Shown piece after piece: positions 58,301-61,927 of a stretch of DNA of 64,000 bases. Source of the stretch: Steromphala cineraria (Eukaryota; Mollusca; Gastropoda; Trochida; Trochidae); NCBI GenBank assembly GCA_916613615.1, contig OU744724.1, forward strand, positions 25,902,171-25,966,170, in the 5' to 3' direction. Below the pieces are notes generated by a model. The model was given only the letters and a program-made list of their open reading frames with translations. It searched no databases and was not told the origin of the DNA. Position numbers and translations under genes: made by a program. The number at the start of each line of letters is the position of its first letter. Within the stretch, counting starts at the first letter, position 1.

Positions 58301-58541
58301 CGGATGCGTAATCTCGGCTTTTGGGCATGTGTTAGGTCGTTTATTTTCGAATGCCAAACCCACCTGATATATCAGCGAACATGAGCACTGAGTGGTAGGT
58401 ACAACTCCATGGCATCTTCTTATCGTGATCGGCGAACATCACCAGCCCCGGCACGTGGGGAGTTAAGGCTTGTACTTTTTGGTTCTGTTCGGAACGGCCA
58501 TGTTTCTTCCGGAACAGAGTCAAAGCAAGATCCGTGAACAT
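10270..58541 (-). CDS. ADCY10: Soluble (bicarbonate-type) adenylyl cyclase, 30 coding exons, complete
   Basis: Coding exons in gene order: 58364-58541, 57726-57863, 56927-57073, 56006-56211, 52608-52674, 51804-51989, 50968-51050, 49658-49840, 40876-40994, 27940-28016, 26786-27031, 26042-26198, 25536-25728, 25018-25092, 24378-24661, 23895-24117, 23326-23485, 22690-23163, 21769-21841, 20481-20676, 19360-19485, 18484-18665, 16794-16941, 14695-14786, 14083-14201, 13767-13863, 12937-13052, 11957-12077, 11467-11662, 10270-10656. All introns are GT-AG and every phase joins: 5,049 nt, 1,682 residues plus TAG. The human protein has about 1,610. Known family role: a cytosolic enzyme turning ATP into cAMP and pyrophosphate, stimulated by bicarbonate and calcium. 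Domains seen: cyclase C1 (about 50-225), cyclase C2 (about 340-545), P-loop NTPase (Walker A 573-580, Walker B 694-699), then a long helical C-terminus. The ATG at 58541 puts MFADISG at residues 54-60, close to the human spacing; exon 1 begins with an AG acceptor at 58549, so a 5' non-coding exon probably lies upstream. I assembled this by eye; individual boundaries could be off by a few bases. Confidence 0.93.
10853..11505 (-). repeat. 47-bp minisatellite derived from the exon 29 splice donor
   Basis: Fourteen copies in strict 47-bp register (landmark AAGTATGGATCATATGACTC at 10881, 10928, 10975 and so on to 11492). The last copy is the true 3' end of cyclase exon 29 with its donor (GGAGAG then GTGAGT on the minus strand, junction at 11467/11466). 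The other 13 lie downstream in the intron. All but one copy keep a GT at the donor position; the copy at about 10995 has changed it. Confidence 0.9.
13190..13680. repeat. Possible interspersed repeat in cyclase intron 26
   Basis: Intronic stretch with repeated GGTGACCTGGAAATGATGTCATGGTCACC-like short motifs (cut here into the blocks GGTGACCT and TCATGGTCAC) and a short perfect palindrome GTTCCCCGACGGGGAAC near 13640. It has the look of a degraded dispersed element, but I see no clear ends. No coding signal. Confidence 0.25.
18065..18395. repeat. Diverged direct duplication of about 95 bp in cyclase intron 22
   Basis: The block beginning AACCAAAGTTCCTATAT and ending AACACACGGCATGAATT near 18080-18170 recurs near 18302-18390, about 222 bp on. 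The second copy lies just downstream (in gene direction) of the exon 22 donor at 18483. No coding meaning is seen. Confidence 0.6.
19309..19338. repeat. Short perfect hairpin next to exon 21
   Basis: TAGATTCTACAT at 19309-19320 is followed after 6 nt by its exact complement ATGTAGAATCTA (19327-19338). On the minus strand it lies about 20 nt past the exon 21 donor (19359). It could form a stem in the pre-mRNA near that donor, or be chance. Confidence 0.4.
20025..20095 (+). repeat. SINE-tail-like fragment
   Basis: The stretch ATAGCGCTTTGAGCATGCC, then GGTGTGAATTCAGCGTATTAAGTATTATAA, split here at the middle, resembles the conserved 3' tail shared by many invertebrate SINEs (AGCGCTTTGAG, then GCGCTATATAA-type). 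Only this short part is recognisable. Identification is from memory of the tail consensus. Confidence 0.35.
20767..20870. repeat. Two-copy 61-bp tandem duplication
   Basis: TTTGAGGTCCACTCTCTGAAA occurs twice, 61 bp apart, each followed by an ATATTTTAACAA stretch. It lies in cyclase intron 19, near the exon 20 acceptor (20677). A recent small duplication of no evident function. Confidence 0.7.
23895..26198 (-). CDS. ADCY10: Adenylyl cyclase exons 12-16: P-loop NTPase (STAND/AAA-like) module
   Basis: Exons 26042-26198, 25536-25728, 25018-25092, 24378-24661 and 23895-24117 encode residues 544-854. Walker A is GAAGIGKT (573-580) and Walker B is IFIIDD (694-699), followed by MHFCDKESWD. Both nucleotide-binding motifs are intact, unlike many vertebrate copies where the P-loop is less canonical. 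Further on, RSQGVPAWVERLLQDM resembles the conserved segment after the sensor region of STAND ATPases. Known for the family: this module is present in full-length but not truncated isoforms and is thought to modulate activity. Confidence 0.88.
24256..24284. repeat. Hairpin CACGGGCT...AGCCCGTG
   Basis: CACGGGCTCCTT and AAGAAGCCCGTG form an imperfect 12-bp stem around a short T-rich loop in cyclase intron 15. It is GC-rich against an AT-rich background, which suggests a small foldback repeat. Confidence 0.45.
26200..26630. repeat. CAA/CAN-rich trinucleotide low-complexity tract
   Basis: About 430 bp of imperfect ACAACA, ATCAACA and AACAACG runs on the + strand, that is TTG-rich on the minus strand. 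It fills most of cyclase intron 11 and ends directly at the exon 12 acceptor (26199). An open frame across it on the + strand is only Gln/Thr/Asn low-complexity sequence and is not called. Confidence 0.7.
26786..49840 (-). CDS. ADCY10: Adenylyl cyclase exons 8-11: second catalytic domain (C2)
   Basis: Exons 49658-49840, 40876-40994, 27940-28016 and 26786-27031 encode residues 336-543. Visible matches to soluble cyclases: VSIVFCNLVLED, LNKIFLFDKGCTFLVIFGLPG, SVGVTTGTTFCGVVGHTRRH, EYSVIGRKVNMAARLMMHYP and SEYPLLG. As in the mammalian enzyme, this half lacks the metal aspartate of the C1 FADISG motif (FCNL here), fitting a pseudo-symmetric partner that supplies substrate-binding residues such as the Asn in VNMAAR. 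Introns 8 (8.7 kb) and 9 (12.9 kb) inside this domain are the largest of the gene and hold the LINE and the nested XKR gene. Confidence 0.9.
28073..29226. other. Start of cyclase intron 9, AT-rich, with a MITE at its far end
   Basis: No exon or gene signal. The first 0.8 kb is unique-looking AT-rich sequence; the MITE copy described separately occupies 28873-29226. Confidence 0.4.
28873..29226 (-). mobile_element. piggyBac-type MITE, copy 1 (reverse orientation)
   Basis: A 354-bp element whose ends are GAGGCAGTAGCACG and CGTGCTACTGCCCCT, the reverse complement of the better preserved copy at 39357-39713. TTAA precedes it; the right flank is ATAA, a one-base decay. The interior matches the second copy over its full length (for example the GGCGGCCATTTTTTT and GACAGTGTCAAAA blocks). 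No frame for a transposase. Confidence 0.75.
29840..30295. repeat. 36-bp tandem array with palindromic CRE octamers, cyclase intron 9
   Basis: About 12 units built on GTGACGTCACTATAAGTA plus CTCGAAGGGAGAGAGCGC. The perfect octamer TGACGTCA starts at 29848, 29889, 29925, 29961, 29997, 30038, 30110, 30146, 30218 and 30254. One further unit has CGACGTCA (30182) and one has lost the core (about 30074). The octamer is the consensus full site for CREB/ATF factors (known biology). A 171-residue minus-strand frame across it is pure repeat and is not called as a gene. Confidence 0.9.
31410..31690 (-). pseudogene. LINE ORF2 3'-end remnant (C-terminal Cys/His segment)
   Basis: The minus-strand translation contains RLCVLCKKSIGDEAHIILYC followed by PFLNELRDSLFP. 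This is the C-x2-C...DE-x-H...C pattern found at the C-terminus of non-LTR retrotransposon ORF2 proteins, in the same arrangement as at 62007-62858 of this window. Reverse transcriptase and endonuclease parts are missing, so it is a 5'-truncated dead copy. How far it extends toward 32300 is unclear. Confidence 0.5.
32531..32950 (+). CDS. Hypothetical 139-residue open frame, unrecognised
   Basis: An open frame from ATG 32531 to TAA 32950, better balanced in composition than neighbouring chance frames. I recognise no family. It has a mixed hydrophobic/polar make-up with scattered Cys (four between residues 30 and 65) and ends KLFYEAIFKIQYSELKI. No clear signal peptide or membrane segment. It lies in cyclase intron 9 about 2 kb upstream of, and on the same strand as, the XKR gene. 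It could be a young single-exon gene, a retrocopy fragment or chance; an internal ATG at residue 24 is an alternative start. Confidence 0.25.
   Translation: MRELNQRVLRILNKLKPTVIDFDMATADACTDAHCPSGKLPQLSSFISSNFLPQLKCCIVYTVDCLTLLEEIHQENTLRTLLPFLASEQALPSFGSATHIFTVLTALLIQDESGEPKFHHRYKLFYEAIFKIQYSELKI
33900..34633 (+). promoter_or_regulatory. Putative 5' region of the XKR gene
   Basis: The 0.7 kb before the XKR ATG is clearly richer in G+C and CpG than the surrounding intron (for example CGGGCGCGCTGTATCGAG near 34120). I see no convincing TATA box placement and no splice acceptor just before the ATG, so the promoter and 5' UTR probably lie here. Inference from base composition only. Confidence 0.35.
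34634..36763 (+). CDS. XK-related (XKR family) membrane protein, single coding exon, nested in the cyclase gene
   Basis: One uninterrupted 709-residue frame. Residues 1-130 are acidic and Ser-rich without family likeness. Hydrophobic segments appear at about 214-231, 333-356, 362-387, 401-415, 430-445, 465-490, 519-552, 592-612, 640-662 and 666-690. XK-family hallmarks are FMFITDIVTDIIQVV (membrane Asp pair, about 341-355) and the E-x-x-LEGGPQSLIQTYGLL segment (about 443-460), the EaflEsaPQ-type signature. Known family roles: some members (XKR4, 8, 9 and nematode CED-8) scramble phosphatidylserine after caspase cleavage; others are regulators without that activity. Vertebrate XKR proteins are usually 400-650 residues, so this one has a long N-terminus. 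It contains ADDVDG (54-59), a caspase-like DxxD-G. The gene is on the strand opposite the cyclase gene, within its intron 9. A poly(A) signal AATAAA is at 37771. Family sure, subtype not. Confidence 0.9.
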   Translation: MSLPNNPESDLRDTYAEDDDDFRTPPSSRHQSLVSLASSARSVYHSARSLLEGADDVDGWEQEGDDKFGTPHTDTVPLKETYYTPHKKSYEGEEVDALDEPYHVVDTDPLTAQEVVQNGLVGSDPEFGVKADGCCCLMCDLHHRTKQLIDSKLPFLIYALKCSDLNCPNYEELSQGEILKWLETQKDTDDNHKFVKKCFRTDKPWCNAIQKEQSQIFFFFYLLLHDLLKLSTVDEDSEHETYPHHDSFLLWLAEAQNIIDILLQASFTHPGSSLKHLRTIEQPLLVLRRIKESHSNKDYIGISFEDSGLQPAIDKMKALRRRLAGTPSNIQRLVALGAIFMFITDIVTDIIQVVTYRREGNSLWGLMLFFIIAPSLLSTVLCVAQLRRETTETKKERRLKRLGIVLVSLQLGQVWRNICEICDRYPIVDSYIVLNLLLIKMIEGLLEGGPQSLIQTYGLLQNPTADHVTFIVVMKYVSPILSSFSMAAALADLDLGRAGYCIPVGARFMSVACRLGEVWGRFIVYAVCFWAFGFYGFLLFLIQFVVMTIPTYIALRRDHTENSSQNVNCVYLRCRYGGFYQQKPRKLFTAPIPRMIVWFCITVVYSFVPIQRFELDLEFNLRQSTRLPFWKCSRSFGLYNILYTLHQVFNITAYTLFVTVGGGTTHKLFIPITVLFILGTLISTVFRLQSWVGRTYRIALRPGIGESIS
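36764..37776 (+). other. Probable 3' UTR of the XKR gene
   Basis: The stop codon is followed by about 1 kb of AT-rich sequence up to the first good AATAAA at 37771-37776 (context ATGAATAAAATTATGG). No competing gene is seen here. The end is predicted from the hexamer alone. Confidence 0.35.
39353..39717 (+). mobile_element. piggyBac-type MITE, copy 2
   Basis: The 357-bp element 39357-39713 starts AGGGGCAGTAGCACGTTTTT and ends with its complement. It is flanked by TTAA at 39353-39356 and 39714-39717. TTAA duplications are characteristic of piggyBac transposition. The copy at 28873-29226 is the same sequence in the other orientation, 10 kb away in the same intron, so paired transcripts could form a hairpin. 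No transposase frame. Confidence 0.8.
41285..41480. repeat. Degenerate TTTTACTCGAACAA tandem repeat
   Basis: The motif GGTTTTACTCGAACAA recurs about five times with variable spacing, with GTGGAGAGGACGGTTG-type blocks between copies. It lies in cyclase intron 8 just upstream of the exon 9 acceptor (40995). An open frame through it is repeat sequence, not a gene. Confidence 0.6.
41683..42990 (+). mobile_element. Helitron-like/pearl-like non-autonomous repeat with AGGTCA tandem blocks
   Basis: A 1.3-kb dispersed repeat in cyclase intron 8. It begins with GCAGCCCCGTC hairpin-forming sequence and a (CCG)n tract. The interior repeats blocks containing AAAGTTTTTGTGCTATGAAG (about 41930, 42360, 42645) and AAAGGTCAAGGTCA (about 41864, 42010, 42154, 42301, 42443, 42586, 42862). 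It ends in a small hairpin GCGG-TATC-CCGC (42965-42976) followed ten bases later by CTAG (42987-42990) and then T. A 3' hairpin plus CTRR next to T is a Helitron hallmark; short internal tandem cores are known from bivalve pearl elements. There is no Rep/helicase frame. A second copy is at 5217-6016. Confidence 0.55.
43025..43300. repeat. SINE-like interspersed repeat, degraded
   Basis: Contains AAATAGCGCATATAT (complement resembles a SINE GCGCTATATAAAT tail), a GAGGTTCAAATTCAG box like a tRNA-type pol III B box, and a GGTACCCAATTACTGCTGGGT block. I could not define both ends or an A box. It may also be an unrelated dispersed repeat. Confidence 0.3.
43611..44483 (+). CDS. LINE ORF1 protein (L1 ORF1p-like RNA-binding chaperone)
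   Basis: 290 residues. A polar, charged N-terminus (1-60) is followed by a heptad-like coiled coil at about 75-135 (KLNEKTSDILASVYQNAERI style spacing). Then comes an RRM-like core starting YSRKCNLLIYGI and containing HRLPRTST and PKPIVVKFVKAADRQLVF. The basic C-terminal part (LRGRLANKAYELRKSKK) is typical of the L1 ORF1p C-terminal domain. Known role: trimeric RNA chaperone that packages the element's RNA. It precedes ORF2 in a different frame. Confidence 0.85.
   Translation: MSQKKNHRGKQHTDPSNTHSVQEDGVQTRAKTGSEKSLGPLGDGNTPPAMTSLDSDSDLKNYIDKALKGQTAELIVKMDGMSTDIKQLNEKTSDILASVYQNAERIEQNTDDIQHLKAEIAALKTDFERKLLTQELYSRKCNLLIYGIHDSKDPLEATKELFEALGVSNVHSMLFTNVHRLPRTSTDPTNFRPNMPKPIVVKFVKAADRQLVFNAAIKGSSYLREHKCSVRTDLPVALKKLRGRLANKAYELRKSKKVQTRIQERGIEVFLEIRNNAQDKWRKIGLDENI
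45349..49113 (+). CDS. LINE ORF2 protein: apurinic-type endonuclease plus reverse transcriptase
   Basis: 1,254 residues, no stops or frameshifts. Endonuclease (1-238): CLQDIH (40-45), GDWNL (143-147), LDFVL (206-210) and SDHSAV (230-235). The usual catalytic Glu of LQE-T-H is Asp here. Reverse transcriptase (about 480-760): PGLDGFPIDFF, NWRPITLLNALYKI, TGFIPGRTL, LIDFEKAFDTVS, CRQGDPISPYLFLF and the active-site YADD (713-716). The C-terminal Cys/His segment is CSFCKDANENICHGYWEC (from 1135). The architecture and order fit the L1/Tx1 clade. Known role: nicks target DNA and copies the RNA into the site. Confidence 0.95.
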   Translation: MGNIKKIKMISANCRGLADKNKRKEVMHIYRKKGYSIICLQDIHLAKEDVNIMKNEWGLQCLIAPFRSNARGVAILFSNNVDVEIHQTLDDECGNYIIADITVEGKRFTLTNIYGPNSDDPNFYVKLFDDISKFDNESIAIVGDWNLVIDPTLDLENYKNINNPKARNIVLDKIESFDLVDIWREQNDHLRKFTWWKKNPRQQARLDFVLISRDLFNIALDADIIPGYKSDHSAVTFTFSNTLNQERGKGYWKFNTSLLLQKDYTDLVKLILRETIDEYADTDENTNDPEVKLKINDSLFLETFLMKVRGKSISYSSYLKKKTKDKTSDLETQIKDYENAIRKDFQNIDESLLADLSKAKLELQQIKELEIRGIQIRNRVLWYEEGEKPTKYFCNLENRNYVSKSINKIITDRNEEITDGDLILAELKSFYKKLYASDRNFDNEDKLHSVKTPILSEQMREYLDRELDINEIALAVKNMKNNKTPGLDGFPIDFFKFFWKELKTWIFRFIKDVFNNNKMSLTMKRGVITCIPKANQIRTSLKNWRPITLLNALYKIISVCISNRLKTTLDSLIHGDQTGFIPGRTLSENTRLLYDIMFETKQRGIPGLLVLIDFEKAFDTVSKDFINSVLNKFGFGPQIIGWINLLTYNTTSSVIQNGHISDFFLNERGCRQGDPISPYLFLFVAEILGCMIRQNDRIKGIVLDDKEYKLGQYADDTELLLDGSDESLYAAIDTLNTFYNMSGLRINIDKTKAIWIGSKAGSRDIICKDLDIQWQTNEFKVLGITFTPDLKDLWVINTRKRLEEINRLLATWRKRQLTLIGKITVIKTLALSKLVHIFSTLPNPPDSFISSLEKTFFKFIWNDKTDKIKRSTMKREFKEGGLRMIDIKSFVAAMKLSSLRLYLKKSNVSNPCNFPLKDILNYGAYFHNIVKIDNPFWNDVLIAWKSYCIKTSIEDNNLNEILSQPLWLNHNFKNPNHYIKLWAKKGILTVRDLYGEHGLLSFADLKKKYQISGTYLDLDYIFHILPKAWKDTLIGFNILDRKDFISTLQKDFQTLTKGSRRFYDKLMTENAKLPVCQKWEKLFENDDFEWQKLFTYYRKNIQDVKLQDFQFKFLHGIIYTKKELLRMKLIDNAICSFCKDANENICHGYWECEETTIFWNHLQDWVSRFIDDFNLTKYLVWFGPLNENSLLHHIILSAKRHIYICSLKNNIPNLKNFIKILNDIFTIERFISKRNNTSDKFSKKWLPLFPVFES
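49815..50420 (-). repeat. 79-bp minisatellite derived from the exon 8 splice acceptor
   Basis: Eight copies, landmark GGTTGTCGTCCAACTGGGGA at 49828, 49907, 49989, 50068, 50147, 50226, 50305 and 50384 (period 79, one step of 82). The first is the true 5' end of cyclase exon 8 (minus strand: CCCCAG then TTGGACGACAACC, junction 49841/49840). The remaining seven lie upstream in the intron, each keeping the C-rich tract, the AG and the first exon bases. Confidence 0.9.
50968..52674 (-). CDS. ADCY10: Adenylyl cyclase exons 5-7: Ser-rich linker between C1 and C2
   Basis: Exons 52608-52674, 51804-51989 and 50968-51050 encode residues 224-335. Exon 7 (RNVVKTVTALRLEETLRLYV) matches the helical stretch before C2 in the human enzyme. 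Exons 5 and 6 are longer and more polar than the human linker. Exon 6 (186 nt, phase 1 at both ends) is rich in Ser, Thr and basic residues and contains RRFS (Ser250) and KRRMS (Ser269), both of the RRxS form favoured by protein kinase A. Exon 6 could be skipped without changing frame. Homology of exons 5 and 6 is weak, so they rest mainly on splice signals and phase agreement. Confidence 0.75.
53119..53210 (+). repeat. (TGAA)23 microsatellite
   Basis: Ninety-two bases of uninterrupted TGAA in cyclase intron 4. The purity suggests an actively length-variable locus. Confidence 0.97.
53425..55860. repeat. 23-bp satellite-like array with higher-order duplication, cyclase intron 4
   Basis: Roughly 90-100 units of GGATATGAAGGATGTCGTA plus TAAT (variants AAGAAGG, GTTGTCACATAATTG). 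A distinctive interruption, GACTATATTAAAAATAGATG, occurs at about 54609 and again 770 bp later at about 55379, with similar units before each, so a block of roughly 770 bp was itself duplicated. The last 400 bp are degraded. Frames on the minus strand read as repeated SYQLCDIPHI-type peptides and are not genes. Confidence 0.93.
56006..58541 (-). CDS. ADCY10: Adenylyl cyclase exons 1-4: first catalytic domain (C1)
   Basis: These exons encode residues 1-223. The two metal-binding aspartates expected of class III cyclases are present: Asp57 in MFADISG (split by intron 1) and Asp107 in KYAGDAILAIWRV. Lys103, four residues before the second Asp, matches the bicarbonate-contacting lysine of the human enzyme (known family biology, alignment by eye). 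Exon 3 runs through IGVKLTVKMG into exon 4, GIAAGDMTMTFLG, the conserved strand-turn of the fold. Exon 4 ends the domain with SPHAWYLC, equivalent to the human SPNCWQLC stretch. All key catalytic residues I looked for are intact, so this half should be active. Confidence 0.92.
56912..56924 (-). promoter_or_regulatory. Perfect DR1 nuclear-receptor-type motif beside the exon 3 donor
   Basis: The minus strand reads AGGTCAAAGGTCA, a perfect direct repeat with one-base spacing (known RXR/HNF4-type site), starting three bases into intron 3. Whether it is used is unknown. Confidence 0.35.
57280..57735 (-). repeat. 37-bp minisatellite derived from the exon 2 splice donor
   Basis: Twelve copies of a unit that on the minus strand reads AAATATGCNGGTAAATGTGA plus ACCATCTTGTCAAAGAG, continuing from the true end of cyclase exon 2 (AAATATGCTG then GTAAATG, junction 57726/57725). 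Nearly every copy keeps the GGTAAA(T/A) donor-like core and the last ten exon bases. It lies immediately downstream of the exon in intron 2. Confidence 0.9.
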
Positions 58542-58549
58542 GGCGCCCT

Positions 58550-59430
58550 CTGAAATGGTGAAATAGTTAAACTTTTAAAAATAAATTTATGCTTGTACAA
58601 GAAAAATTTTTTAAAGAAAAGAATATAAAAATAACCTCTATGAGTATTTGACATATTTTGTAATTTGTCCGAATATTCAAAGATATCCTGTGTATGACCG
58701 CAAAGTTGACGCCTTCTGAAATTTGCTCAACATGTTGACTTTATTCAGGCCAGGCTCTTTTGGATTTGTTCCTTCTATATGTTTGGTAAATGCATAATTC
58801 ATTTACAATGTCGGACAACTCACGTGTATAGCTTGGCATGCATGACTGAATAAATAATATGGACATTAGGTATTAAATCATGACAGTTTGCTTTGGTTCC
58901 GATACGTGCAAACAATACCAAATGTGGTAATTAATATTCAAAACATTCCAAGATGTCAATCAGACAATTATTTTTATAGCAATACCAACGATTTCACCCT
59001 CGATCGTAAACATTTTCTACGACCGATTGCAAAAACAATATCCATCAGATTTCTTTTACATTACTGTACACAAACCTGTAGGTGAGCAGTGAAAATACAC
59101 AAGATAGGTTTCGTAATTTTTTATGATTTTTGAAAACAAATTCCGAAGCTTTTTACATGAATATTCATTGTTTCTAAGATCTTACTTTCTGTTCGATTTA
59201 AAAAAAAAACTCCTCGTGTTATATCTTCTTCAAATTTGACGAATTCGAGCAAGTGATTATGGCGGGTAATGTTGAGATTTGCTGAGATTTGAATTCATAC
59301 ATGTACATTGGAACTGAATAGACATTTTCTGATTGGTTGGACATAATTCTTTGAAGAATTCATAATCGTGTACATTAATTAGTAGCCACGCCAACGTTTC
59401 CGTTGAAAACAGATTAATTGCCAAATAAAA
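58550..59430. other. Region upstream of cyclase exon 1
   Basis: AT-rich sequence between the exon 1 acceptor (58550-58551) and the Tc1 element. A promoter and 5' non-coding exon of the cyclase gene are expected on the minus strand here or further up, but I see no core-promoter motif I would defend. Confidence 0.3.
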
Positions 59431-59431
59431 A

Positions 59432-61009
59432 CTCATGGTAAAAATGGTTGACACCCCCTTTGGAAAAAACTTAATTTGAGCAGAAAATCGAAATTGGATA
59501 AGTGTAGTTGACATAACTTGTCTAGTCAAAAACTATTCGAAAAAGCATGCAATGCATGTGTTAAGCGCAAACGAAAGTACATGAATTGTTTGTGAGAAAA
59601 TTTTGGTATAAATAGGGCCTAGTAGGAAAACGTCTTTAGATGAAATTTTTCATTGTAACCAAGGGTGCAGATAAGAAAATTGGTTCTTTATAACAATGCC
59701 TAGACCGACACCGCTTAATATACGAAATCAAATTGTTGGAATGGTTCGGGCGGGCTCTACAAATGGCCAAATTGTACGACAACTTCACATCAGTAAGAGT
59801 ACTGTACAGCGAATAAAGAAACTACACAGAACCAACCAAAACGTGGTACCTAAGAAAAGTTCAGGACGTCCACGGAAAACTGACGCCCGACAAGACCGAT
59901 TGCTGTGGAATCTCGTCCGTAGAAATCGTCGTTTGTCAGAAGGTGGTGTCAAATTACGAATGTTCGAGTTTCTCTGGAAACGGTAAATAAGAGGCTGCTT
60001 CAACGAGGGTACAAGGCAAGAAGACTCCTTCGTCGACCTAAGTTAACCCAGGACCATAAGCGCATGCGTCGTGACTGGCCTGTACGTCACCGCAACGTAA
60101 GGTTGCAACATTGGCGTCACGTTGAGTTTACAGATGAATCGTGGTTCTTGCTTCATCGGGTTAATGGTCGAGTGAGAGTACGGAGGTTAGTGAGAGAAAG
60201 GTTCAGGGATGATTGTGTTGATGGTGTTGTTGCCGACGGAGGTTGATCAGTGCTTGTTGGGGGTGGTATTCATTTCAACGGAAAAACTGACCTTTTGGTG
60301 CTGGAAAGAAACGTCAACAAAGTGACATACCGCCAGGTACTGGAACAAACATTACTTCCCCATGCTCGCCAGGTCTATGGCAACAACTTTCTGCTACAGG
60401 ACGACAACGCTCGCCCTCATCGAGCAGCAGCAATCAACAAGTTCTTGTTGCAACAAGGTGTTGATCGGTTACCCTGGCCTGCAAAAAGTCCTGATATGAA
60501 TCCGATCGAGCACGTGTGGGACAGCTTGGACCGTGAATTACGAAAGGTGGATCCTCCACCACAGACATCGCGTGATTTGAGCCACCACTTGATTCAAATT
60601 TGGAATGCTGTGACTTGAGCAGATGTCAACAAACTTATTGACAGCATGTCACGAAGAGTTGCCGCCCTTGTGGAGGCTCGAGGTGGAGCCACTCGTTATT
60701 GAACCTCATTTAACATTCAATTTATTCAGGCTATCGTTTTGATAACTGTTCAGTATGCCTCACTTTCAAGTGCCTTGATGGCTCACTCAAACGTCATCAT
60801 ACAAAGACTGGGTGTTTTCCTATAGTTATATATTTGGTTCACTTGTGTTGTGTTTATATTGAGACAGTAAACGTACATGTACACAATTCAACATACGATA
60901 TTCAGTGCTAACACTTATGACAATAAAATTGATTGAAAATGACCTATTATGTTATCTATGCTAGGTTTCTCTCTTATTATTAGGGGGTGTCAACCATTTT
61001 TACCATGAG
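59432..61009 (+). mobile_element. Tc1/mariner-type transposon, inactive
   Basis: Terminal inverted repeats of about 28 bp: CTCATGGTAAAAATGGTTGA at 59432 and its complement ending at 61009. TA follows on the right (61010-61011); the left flank is AA, perhaps a decayed TA. Size (1.58 kb) and the single transposase are typical. The transposase is broken, so the copy cannot move by itself. Confidence 0.88.
59696..60702 (+). pseudogene. Tc1-family DDE transposase, disrupted
   Basis: The start is intact (PRPTPLNIRNQIVGMVRAGS), with a helix-turn-helix segment (GQIVRQLHISKSTVQRIKKL) and a GRPRK AT-hook-like linker. The catalytic triad is recognisable as FTDESWF, LQDDNARPH and DMNPIEHVWD, with about 34 residues between the second Asp and the Glu (DD34E). 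Breaks: a frameshift near 59950, an in-frame TGA at 60244-60246 and another at 60616-60618. The original stop was probably TGA at 60700-60702. Known role of intact relatives: cut-and-paste transposition into TA. Confidence 0.9.
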
Positions 61010-61346
61010 TATATTAGACAATGATAAATTGAATTTGAAGTATCAAAGACCAATTTGTGCTCGTTAGTCTGATTTTCGTTTTAAAAATATATAAACATAA
61101 GAATGATTACTTTACTAACGAATATGACCTCATTGAATAATATCGTTTTGCATATGAATTAATCGCTTTGAAACTTTTTATATATGTTAATCTCTCAGGG
61201 GCGGATACTTGATTTTCGTTTAGGAGAGGTGAGCCCTATGGGAGGAACTAGTACAACTATTGAAAAGATAACTTTGAATCAAAGAATATGTTTCCACAGG
61301 AAAAATCTTAAAGACTAGAATGAGAAGTACAATTTGTAATTTTTAG

Positions 61347-61561
61347 CACAGGGATTCCAAACTCGGAGTGGACAATATGCACTCATATATCGTTTTCATA
61401 TGTTGAGATATGTGTTTTCTATATACATGTAATTGGTAGAGGTTACGCTAAAATCTTTATTTCTTGACCGATTTCGTTCAAATTTGAGATGTAGGTTTAT
61501 CTCAACATTTGAAAACGTTATATGAGTGCATATTCTCCACTCCGAGTTTGGAATCCCTGTG
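61347..61561. mobile_element. Palindromic MITE with about 60-bp inverted repeats
   Basis: CACAGGGATTCCAAACTCGG at 61347 pairs with its complement ending at 61561; complementarity continues for about 60 bp with few mismatches. The 90-bp centre has no coding capacity. No clear target duplication is visible, so the superfamily is unassigned. Confidence 0.75.
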
Positions 61562-61927
61562 ACTTATAGCATGTTCCTTTAATTTGACAGTATTTTAAAA
61601 CTCAACAACTCGACATTCCAGTACAACATTACAAAAAATCACATAAATAGATTATGGCAGGTTGACCAAAACTTATAAAAAAGGCTGATCTTACACTCAA
61701 TTATCGCTGCACACTTGGTAAGAAAGTAATAGCCCTTAAATCGTTTTGAAATATTTGAAATGGTGGCATTCTTTTGTTAAATCATCCTGTCCCAGGGTCT
61801 CCATGGGAACTCCATGTAGTGGATTTAGCCTTTGAATATAAGGTATTTCATTATTATCAGGATGATTTTCAAAGGGTCATTATTCTTATCCGGGTAACCC
61901 AATCACACCAAGTTTCTTAGTAATTTT

